Source: JBIIJL01 sp044233795 (GTDB taxonomy: Bacteria; Pseudomonadota; Gammaproteobacteria; Legionellales; Legionellaceae). From it: DNA of 15,668 nucleotides. The stretch lies in assembly GCA_044233795.1 (NCBI GenBank), contig JBIIJL010000051.1:1-15668 (forward strand), read 5' to 3'. Below are positions 8,408 to 14,139 of the stretch, piece by piece; the stretch's first letter is position 1, and every line of letters begins with the position of its first letter. The notes below the pieces were generated by a model, which did not search any database, was not told the origin of the DNA, and saw nothing but the letters and a program-made list of their open reading frames with translations. The position numbers and the translations under genes are program-made.

Positions 8408-8512
8408 CCAATACGTGTTGACAATCTGCGACCTCTCCCGCGCTAAGAGCCAGTTGTTATAACAACTGTAAACACCTTTCCAGTTACCATAGGTCGGTGG
8501 TAATTCACGCCA
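8408..8512 (-). pseudogene. Decayed fragment of an IS5-like transposase (DUF4096-type N-terminal region)
   Basis: In the minus-strand frame whose first codon is 8510-8512, the translation reads WRELPPTYGNWKGVYSCYNN followed by WLLARERSQIVNTYW and then stops (TGA at 8405-8407). W(R)(D/E)LPP-(E/F/Y)G-W--VY--(F/Y)--W is the hallmark of the N-terminal domain of many IS5-family transposases (Pfam DUF4096, PF13340). A stop lies three codons before the fragment, there is no usable start, and the catalytic DDE part is missing. Just upstream in another frame, near 8575-8605, SLRWVLREII resembles the helix that precedes this motif, but the spacing is wrong, so it would need at least one frameshift. No terminal inverted repeats were found. 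It sits in the gap between the binding protein and the small gene at 8630. Confidence 0.6.
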
Positions 8513-8589
8513 TACCCTTCAGGTTAAGAATACTGCAAATAAATTTTAGTGACATTGCCTAGTAACACTTGAATTATTTCCCTGAGCAC

Positions 8590-8633
8590 CCACCTTAAAG
8601 ATCCATATATTATGACAAGGGGATCATAGGTGG
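8590..8633 (+). promoter_or_regulatory. Hairpin covering the ribosome site and GTG start of the 88-codon gene
   Basis: CCACCT (8590-8595) pairs perfectly with AGGTGG (8628-8633), and GATCC (8600-8604) pairs with GGATC (8621-8625), with a small asymmetric internal loop (TAAA against AT) and a 16-base apical loop. The outer arm contains the GTG start at 8630-8632, and the inner arm overlaps the Shine-Dalgarno sequence AAGGGG (8617-8622). In RNA this could mask initiation. Part of the 5' arm may derive from the neighbouring transposase debris, so function is uncertain. Confidence 0.35.
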
Positions 8634-8896
8634 ATAAGACCTGGCCTACAAAACATAAAGACTTACAAATTGCCCAAACCATCATGGAGCAATATGCACG
8701 CTTACAGAACAGTGAAGCATTAAGTTTGTTTGAAATCGTTGTTAACACCAATGAAAAATGTATGAATTATCGCTTAGCCTCATGGGTTGTTGAGCTTGCC
8801 GAACGATTTAATAACATGTATGGCGCACATCTTGGCGAAAACATAACCCGTATGGTTATCAGCAGCTGTTTAACTCAAGGTCAAACCCTACACTAA
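8630..8896 (+). CDS. Small hypothetical protein, 88 residues
   Basis: I do not recognise this protein. It starts with GTG at 8630 behind a good Shine-Dalgarno sequence (AAGGGG, seven bases upstream). An ATG at 8612 in the same frame runs into a TAG directly before the GTG, so it cannot serve. The product is polar, probably mostly helical, soluble, without signal peptide or membrane segment, with two cysteines (NEKCMNY and SSCLTQ). A central stretch, YRLASWVVELAERFNNMYG, looks like an amphipathic helix. Its last four bases overlap the last four bases of the convergent AI-2E permease gene. The clean frame, ribosome site and protein-like composition argue that it is real; the lack of a recognisable family and the decayed DNA just upstream argue for caution. 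Confidence 0.5.
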   Translation: MDKTWPTKHKDLQIAQTIMEQYARLQNSEALSLFEIVVNTNEKCMNYRLASWVVELAERFNNMYGAHLGENITRMVISSCLTQGQTLH

Positions 8897-9966
8897 GCAA
8901 CCGGTAGTTTGGGTAGGTTATTTGCTTCGCACGACTGTGTTTCATACCAAAGTGTAATAAACAGTACCATAATGATGGGACCGACAAACAATCCCAGAAT
9001 ACCCAGAGTTTCTACTCCCCCAAGAATGCCAAAAAGAACCGCCAGAAATGGGAGTTGGATAGCTCCACCTATCAAGACCGGTTTTACAAAATGATCAGCC
9101 GCAAACATCACAAGCGTCCCCCACACAACAACAACAATAGCAGATACCATGCTCCCCATTGAAAGTAAAATTAACGCACTAAAGGTAAAAACAACAGGGA
9201 CCACAAACGGAACCATTGCAGCCACTGCTGTGATAAATCCTAATAAAGTAGGTCCAGGTAAGCCGACAATACCGTAGCAAATCCCCATCAATATCCCAAC
9301 CCCAACTCCAACCACAATCGTCCCATTCACTGTGGATCTCAACGCACTAGGCAATCTATCAGCATATCTAAACCACCGCTTACCAAGGCACAATTCGCCA
9401 ATATAGTGAATCTGTTGGAAAAGATTATCGCCATCGCGATAAAAAAAGAATAAACATAGAAGGGTAAACCCTAATTGGAAGCTTCGATGCGCTAAATTGA
9501 CCCCAACTTGTTTAATGTAATAACTTGTAGGCGTCAATGATAAATGCATATTAGATAAAAGAAACTTCACATTACCGGGTTGTCCAACATTTTCATCCCA
9601 ATAAGTTGTCAATTGTGGGCCGAACAAAGGCAAGTCTTTGAGCATTTCTGGTGCTTGCCCACCATCTCGATTGACTATTTGTAAATAATTAATTAGCAAC
9701 TGAATTTCTTTTACTAAAACACCCACAAGCCAACTTAGAGGAAGAATTAATAACAGCGCGAGAATGAATGTAAATAACAAGGCAGCTAAATCATGGTGAT
9801 GACCAAAACAGCGCCTAAAGCGCTCATATAAAGGGTAGGTTGCAACAACAATAATCGTAGCCCACACCAATGAAGGAATAAAACGGTGGATAATAAAAAG
9901 CGCCAAGGCAACAATTGCCACACTCATAAACATACTGATTAATTCTCTATGGCTATCGTTCATCAT
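8893..9966 (-). CDS. AI-2E family transporter (PerM/UPF0118 membrane protein)
   Basis: Polytopic inner-membrane protein of 357 residues, normal for family PF01594. Two helices open the protein (about 8-50), then a third hydrophobic pair (60-90), a soluble stretch (about 95-155), and the conserved C-terminal membrane core with LPSALRSTVNGTIVVGVGVG, GLPGPTLLGFITAVAAMVP, HFVKPVLIGGAIQLPFLAVL and FGILGGVETLGILGLFVGP, the last three being family signatures. The name comes from E. coli TqsA, an AI-2 exporter; members differ in substrate, some acting as Na+/H+ antiporters, so the substrate here is unknown. Start at 9966 (tandem ATGATG) follows GAGAGAAG. It lies 14 bases behind pgpA and is the last gene of the minus-strand block; its stop overlaps the convergent small gene. 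Confidence 0.92.
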   Translation of the reverse strand: MMNDSHRELISMFMSVAIVALALFIIHRFIPSLVWATIIVVATYPLYERFRRCFGHHHDLAALLFTFILALLLILPLSWLVGVLVKEIQLLINYLQIVNRDGGQAPEMLKDLPLFGPQLTTYWDENVGQPGNVKFLLSNMHLSLTPTSYYIKQVGVNLAHRSFQLGFTLLCLFFFYRDGDNLFQQIHYIGELCLGKRWFRYADRLPSALRSTVNGTIVVGVGVGILMGICYGIVGLPGPTLLGFITAVAAMVPFVVPVVFTFSALILLSMGSMVSAIVVVVWGTLVMFAADHFVKPVLIGGAIQLPFLAVLFGILGGVETLGILGLFVGPIIMVLFITLWYETQSCEANNLPKLPVA

Positions 9967-9980
9967 CTTCTCTCAACAAG

Positions 9981-10478
9981 TTATTTCACAAACAACACTC
10001 TAAATATTTGCATGATGGCAAGAGCCAAGATACCCGCAAGTACATCATCAACCATAATGCCAATCCCACCTTGAACGTGTTTGTCAACCCATCGAATAGG
10101 TTGTGGCTTCCATATATCAAATAAACGAAATAATCCAAAACCCACAGCAACCCAAATAATACCAACAGGTGCCATGAACATAGTGATAATAAAACCCACA
10201 ACCTCGTCCCAAACAATACCAGAGTAATCTTGCACGCCCAACTCAGATGTCACCTTATCACATACAAACACCCCCATGATAAATGCAATCAGAGTAAGGC
10301 ATAGATAACATGGCCAGGACAGACCCACCATCATCAAATAGATAGGAATGGCCGCAAGCGTACCAAATGTTCCTGGGGCTATCGGCATCAAGCCACTACC
10401 AAAACCAAAGGCAATAAAATACAGTGGGTTCTTCCATACATTTTTTGCAATCAGATCAAGATTCATATTTTTTTGCAT
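9981..10478 (-). CDS. pgpA: Phosphatidylglycerophosphatase A
   Basis: Inner-membrane phosphatase that converts phosphatidylglycerol phosphate to phosphatidylglycerol. The 165 residues fit the family. Family signatures seen: GFGSGLMPIAPGTFGTLAA, then YSGIVWDEVVGF, then FRLFDIWKPQPIRWVDK and GGIGIMVDDVLAG, with acidic residues of DEVVGF and DDVLAG as likely metal/phosphate ligands. Four hydrophobic segments. The ATG at 10478 has GG touching the start codon, so the internal ATG at 10466 (MNLDLIAKNVW), with AAGGA about 11 bases upstream, may be the true start. It follows thiL after 35 bases, the standard order thiL-pgpA. Confidence 0.95.
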   Translation of the reverse strand: MQKNMNLDLIAKNVWKNPLYFIAFGFGSGLMPIAPGTFGTLAAIPIYLMMVGLSWPCYLCLTLIAFIMGVFVCDKVTSELGVQDYSGIVWDEVVGFIITMFMAPVGIIWVAVGFGLFRLFDIWKPQPIRWVDKHVQGGIGIMVDDVLAGILALAIMQIFRVLFVK

Positions 10479-10513
10479 CCTTTTATCTTAGGGCAGGGAA
10501 GCAACAACACGCC

Positions 10514-11461
10514 CTAAAAATGGCTATAACCTTCCACTTTTAAGAGCATTTCAGCTCCACACAATGTCTTTGCGCTTAATACCCCAGACGCTGTGATCTG
10601 CCCAATGCGGTAACAACTTAAACCCCTCAGAGCAAGAGCTAACAAAAACTGTGGCTCGTCATGAGCTCGGATCGTGAAACAAAGTTCATAATCATCTCCG
10701 CCCTTCATGGCAAACTCAACAGCGTTTGCCCCTTGGTATTTTTTAACTAACTGATGAACAGGAACAGCATCAAGCTCAATCATTGCACCAACAGAGCTCT
10801 TTACACAAATATGATTTAAATCAGCACTTAAACCATCTGAAATATCAATAGCAGAGGTTGCATAGGCTTGCAACAGCTCGCCCAAATCAGTCCTAGGGCT
10901 TGGATGAAGTAATTTGCTCATCATGACACATCTGTCCGCATCATCGACCTCAATTGAATTAAGAAGTGAAATCCCGAGTGCTGCAGCCCCTAATTCTCCA
11001 CTCACATAAATGGCATCACCAATTTGCGCCCCACTTCGACAAATCGGCTGTTTTGCCACCCCATGAATAGCTAATGTCATGCTCAGCGGACCTTTGGTCG
11101 TATCTCCACCCACCAGTGCCAAATCAAACTGCTGACAAGCCGTTTGAAATCCCTCTGCAAATTTCTTAAGCCATCCCTCGTTACAATCAGGTAACGTCAA
11201 GGCTAACAATACCCAACTAGGGCTTGCTCCCATAGCTGCAATATCACTCACATTCACCATCACTGCTCGATAGGCAATGTCGAAGGGTTCCCATTCATTT
11301 AAAAAATGCACACCCGCAACCAAAGTATCAGTACTGACTAATAATTGCATATCGGGCGGAACAAATAAGGACGCGGCATCATCACCAATACCCACAAGAA
11401 CATCTGGGCGTTTGGGTGTAAGATCTGTGAAATAACGCTTTATGAGACTAAACTCATCCAT
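10514..11461 (-). CDS. thiL: Thiamine-monophosphate kinase
   Basis: Phosphorylates thiamine monophosphate with ATP to thiamine diphosphate, the last step of cofactor synthesis. The 315 residues match the AIR-synthase-like family. Conserved metal and nucleotide motifs are present: VGIGDDAA near residue 23, STDTLVAGVHF near 43, NVSDIAAMGA near 70, GGDTTKGP near 118, AIDISDGLSAD near 207 and GGDDYELCFT near 255. The start ATG lies inside the end of nusB (8-base overlap ATGGATGA), so translation is probably coupled. No other thiamine genes and no TPP riboswitch are visible. Confidence 0.97.
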   Translation of the reverse strand: MDEFSLIKRYFTDLTPKRPDVLVGIGDDAASLFVPPDMQLLVSTDTLVAGVHFLNEWEPFDIAYRAVMVNVSDIAAMGASPSWVLLALTLPDCNEGWLKKFAEGFQTACQQFDLALVGGDTTKGPLSMTLAIHGVAKQPICRSGAQIGDAIYVSGELGAAALGISLLNSIEVDDADRCVMMSKLLHPSPRTDLGELLQAYATSAIDISDGLSADLNHICVKSSVGAMIELDAVPVHQLVKKYQGANAVEFAMKGGDDYELCFTIRAHDEPQFLLALALRGLSCYRIGQITASGVLSAKTLCGAEMLLKVEGYSHF

Positions 11462-11888
11462 TGATTTCTATAACTCGAACAATTTTTGCTAAATTGTTTA
11501 ACACACCATTCACATATCGAAAGCCATCCTGAGAACCGAACTCCTTGGCTAGAGAAACAGATTCGTCAAGTACAACACGATAAGGAATTTCGGGACAATA
11601 AAATAACTCAAAAGCGCTTAAGCGCAACACTGTGTGCTCAATTGGATTAAGTCCTTCAATAGGTCTATCTAACAATGGTTGTATTGCATCTTCTATGTGT
11701 TTTAAATGTTGGGGTACGCCATGTAAAATTCGACAATAATAATCTGTATCGACTTTTTCCATGTTATTGGCTGCTCGAAACTGTGCTTCAATCTCACAAA
11801 GATCAGTACCCGACATTAGCCATTGATACAGCGCTTGCAATGCAAGTTTTCTTGCACGGCGTTTACCCCTGATTGCATGATTTTCCAC
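11454..11888 (-). CDS. nusB: Transcription antitermination factor NusB
   Basis: All-helical RNA-binding protein that, with NusE (S10), binds boxA of rRNA leaders and supports antitermination. The 144 residues are normal (139 in E. coli). Seen: the arginine-rich N-terminus RGKRRARKLALQALYQW, then ARD-like central helices, EHTVLRLSAFELFY, VVLDESVSLAKEFG and FRYVNGVLNNLAK. The start codon is GTG (11886-11888) with GAGGT five bases upstream, seven bases after the nrdR stop. The gene overlaps thiL by 8 bases. Confidence 0.97.
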   Translation of the reverse strand: MENHAIRGKRRARKLALQALYQWLMSGTDLCEIEAQFRAANNMEKVDTDYYCRILHGVPQHLKHIEDAIQPLLDRPIEGLNPIEHTVLRLSAFELFYCPEIPYRVVLDESVSLAKEFGSQDGFRYVNGVLNNLAKIVRVIEING

Positions 11889-11895
11889 AATTACC

Positions 11896-12357
11896 TCATG
11901 TTATTTTATCATCATTGATTTGATCGATAGCTTCTCGAAACTCGCTGATATCTTTAAACCGTTTATAAACTGATGCAAACCGAACATATGCGACATGATC
12001 CAATCGGTACAATGCTTCCATTACCCATTCACCAATTTGACTTGCTAACACTTCGCGTTCTCCGCATTGCCTAATTTTAGTGACAATGGATACAATGACT
12101 GCTTCAAGTGCATCCATACTCACAGGCCTTTTCTCCAAGGCTCTTAACATACCTGCCCGTAAATTATCGATATTGAATAGTTCACGGCGCCCATCTCTTT
12201 TTATAATGAGTGGCATCACAAGCTCGGCAGTTTCAAAGGTCGTGAAACGTTCATGGCATATAAGACATTGCCTGCGTCGACGAACTTGAGCACCTTCTAG
12301 CACCAAGCGTGAATCAATGACCTTGGTTTCTTCTGCATGGCAAAATGGACAGTACAT
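11896..12357 (-). CDS. nrdR: Transcriptional repressor NrdR
   Basis: ATP/dATP-sensing repressor of ribonucleotide reductase operons. The 153 residues match the family (149 in E. coli). The zinc ribbon is complete: C3, C6, C31 and C34, with the DNA-contacting RRRRQC between them. The ATP-cone follows from about residue 49 (VIKRDGRRELFN-type opening, here PLIIKRDGRRELFN) to about 139. Start ATG 12355-12357 sits inside the 3' end of glyA (44-base overlap) and has no close Shine-Dalgarno sequence; the nearest purine run is about 18 bases away, so translation may depend on ribosomes finishing glyA. The riboflavin genes that usually follow nrdR are absent here. Confidence 0.97.
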   Translation of the reverse strand: MYCPFCHAEETKVIDSRLVLEGAQVRRRRQCLICHERFTTFETAELVMPLIIKRDGRRELFNIDNLRAGMLRALEKRPVSMDALEAVIVSIVTKIRQCGEREVLASQIGEWVMEALYRLDHVAYVRFASVYKRFKDISEFREAIDQINDDKIT

Positions 12358-13606
12358 GATGATAAACCGGAAATTCTCTCAACAATTCCAACACCTGTGT
12401 TTTAACACGACCGATAGTAACCTCATCGTTCACGTTTTCTAAAACATCAGCCACCCAACCTGTAACAAGACTTATTTCAAGCTCTTTAAAGCCGCGGGTC
12501 GTAACCGCCGGGGTCCCTAAACGAAGCCCACTGGTCACAAAAGGTGACTGAGGATCATTCGGTACCGCGTTTTTATTCACCGTGATATTAGCAAGCCCTA
12601 ACGCCTTATCAGCATCTTTCCCTGTAATACCCTTATCGATAAGATCGAGGAGTAACAGATGATTTTCTGTGCCACCAGAAACAATACGATGACCACGATC
12701 TTGCAATAACCCTGCCATTGCTTTGGCGTTTTTTATGACTTGCTGTTGGTAATCTTTGAATTCTGGCATCAAGGCCTCTGCAAATGCAACAGCTTTAGCC
12801 GCTATAACATGCATCAAGGGGCCCCCCTGAGTGCCAGGAAAAACAGCCGAGTTGAGCTTTTTTTCAATAGCGTCATTTGCACGTGCAAGTATAATCCCAC
12901 CCCGTGGACCACGCAGTGTCTTGTGGGTGGTACTGGTAACAACATCAGCATATGGAAGTGGGGATGGATACAATCCAGTAGCAACCAATCCTGCAACATG
13001 GGCCATGTCCACCATAAGATAAGCACCTATACTATCAGCAATTTCTCGAAAACGTGCCCAATCCAAAATTTGTGAATATGCAGAAAAGCCTGCGATAATC
13101 ATTTTTGGCTGATGCATTGCTGCAAGCACTTCTACAGCATCATAATCCACGAGCCCCGTTTGCACATCAAGTCCATATTGTACACTTCGATAAACCTTTC
13201 CAGAGAAATTTACTGTAGATCCATGCGTTAAGTGACCGCCGTGGGACAATGACATTCCCAGCACCAAATCACCGGGAGTAAGCAGAGCCATCATCGCTGC
13301 AGCATTGGCTTGAGAGCCAGAATGGGGCTGTACATTAACATAGTCGGCAGAAAAGAGTTTCTTAGCACGAGCAACAGCAAGTTCCTCGACGATATCAACA
13401 AACTCACACCCACCATAATATCGTTTACCAGGATAACCTTCAGCATATTTATTGGTCAGCAATGACCCTTGGGCTTCAAGAACCCGCGGACTCACATAAT
13501 TTTCTGAAGCAATCAGTTCAATATGATCTTCTTGGCGAAGGGCTTCTCCTGAGATCGCCCGCCACAATTCACCATCAAATTCAGCTATGCTACTTCCATC
13601 AAACAT
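12314..13606 (-). CDS. glyA: Serine hydroxymethyltransferase
   Basis: PLP enzyme converting serine and tetrahydrofolate to glycine and 5,10-methylene-tetrahydrofolate, the main source of one-carbon units. 430 residues. Signatures: IELIASENYVSPRVLEAQGS, KYAEGYPGKRYYGGCE, VNVQPHSGSQAN, VDMAHVAGLVATG and the cofactor lysine K229 in STTHKTLRGPRGG, the same number as in E. coli. I chose ATG 13604-13606 because AGAGGA lies six bases upstream; a TTG two codons earlier is not needed. The family normally ends at (F/Y)PVY plus one or two residues; here it continues for about 15 more (HHVLSILPCRRNQGH) into nrdR. It begins 23 bases after the BON lipoprotein gene, so it is probably cotranscribed with it. 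No glycine riboswitch or PurR-like site is obvious. Confidence 0.98.
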   Translation of the reverse strand: MFDGSSIAEFDGELWRAISGEALRQEDHIELIASENYVSPRVLEAQGSLLTNKYAEGYPGKRYYGGCEFVDIVEELAVARAKKLFSADYVNVQPHSGSQANAAAMMALLTPGDLVLGMSLSHGGHLTHGSTVNFSGKVYRSVQYGLDVQTGLVDYDAVEVLAAMHQPKMIIAGFSAYSQILDWARFREIADSIGAYLMVDMAHVAGLVATGLYPSPLPYADVVTSTTHKTLRGPRGGIILARANDAIEKKLNSAVFPGTQGGPLMHVIAAKAVAFAEALMPEFKDYQQQVIKNAKAMAGLLQDRGHRIVSGGTENHLLLLDLIDKGITGKDADKALGLANITVNKNAVPNDPQSPFVTSGLRLGTPAVTTRGFKELEISLVTGWVADVLENVNDEVTIGRVKTQVLELLREFPVYHHVLSILPCRRNQGH

Positions 13607-13629
13607 CTGCAATCCTCTTGGTTAGTTGT

Positions 13630-13938
13630 CTATCGTTTGACTATGATATCATTTCGAACATGTTCTACATCGAGAGTATTCAGTGCAATATAACCTGCTC
13701 TTTTTTTGATTGTAGCATTATCAACAAAACCACTCAGTTGTACTTCATCTTTATATGTTTTGACTTTGATAGAGAACCCATCCGTGCCGAGTTGATCAAG
13801 TAAGTTAGTTTTCACTTTAGCAGTCACACTTGAACTGTCAATAAACTCCCCTGGCGTTTCGTTAGTAATAGGCTTTGAACAAGCAACGATGAATAGTATT
13901 AGAAAAAGCAGTGTCAAACGGTTGATTAACGTACGCAT
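13630..13938 (-). CDS. Small BON-domain lipoprotein
   Basis: 102 residues. A lipoprotein signal peptide ends in the lipobox IVAC (C20); Ser at +2 favours the outer membrane. The rest, about residues 35-102, reads as a single BON domain: SSSVTAKVKTNLL, then FSIKVKTYKDEVQLSGFVDN and ALNTLDVEHVRNDIIV, the usual pattern of helix, two strands around a GxV(D/N), helix and closing strand. BON proteins (OsmY, DolP/YraP) bind phospholipid or peptidoglycan at the envelope; DolP and OsmY have two domains, so this is a one-domain relative. It has the strongest ribosome site in the window, GGAGGTGAT directly before ATG 13938. It is the first gene of the tight minus-strand block that continues with glyA. 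Confidence 0.88.
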   Translation of the reverse strand: MRTLINRLTLLFLILFIVACSKPITNETPGEFIDSSSVTAKVKTNLLDQLGTDGFSIKVKTYKDEVQLSGFVDNATIKKRAGYIALNTLDVEHVRNDIIVKR

Positions 13939-14139
13939 ATCACCTCCTCAAAAACACATCAAGATTATCACAGTGTTCAATGCAAGTCTCGGAATGAATG
14001 GAGGACTAACAAGCAAGGAGATGATGTCTGTCAAATTTAAAAAATTGATTACAAAATGTACAAAAAAATCATATCGCTTGCAAAAAAAAATGTCTACCAG
14101 ATAAAGAAAAGATTATCGATCAATTAATTAACCAAAGAC
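13939..14139. other. AT-rich intergenic gap; nothing firm recognised
   Basis: The 201 bases separate the right-edge gene from the BON lipoprotein gene. The promoter of the BON-glyA block is expected here on the minus strand, but I find no convincing -35/-10 pair; GATAAT near 13963-13968 (minus strand) lacks a partner. On the plus strand a short Lys-rich frame (ATG 13994 to stop 14104, 36 residues) has AAGGAG but no recognisable content. No terminator for the right-edge gene is visible. Confidence 0.4.

Noticed and set aside
8418..8463. TTGACA (8418-8423) and TATAAC (8458-8463) as a promoter
   Set aside because: Spacing is 34 bases, far outside the sigma-70 range.
8484..8503. Hairpin TTACCA-8 bases-TGGTAA
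   Set aside because: It lies within the transposase fossil coding frame and has no T run; probably chance.
8524..8751. Minus-strand frame antisense to the 88-codon gene
   Set aside because: No usable start context; apart from the short SLRWVLREII stretch possibly tied to the transposase fossil, it looks like an antisense shadow.
12740..13075. Overlapping frames on both strands within glyA
   Set aside because: Shadows of glyA, whose frame is fully supported by family motifs.
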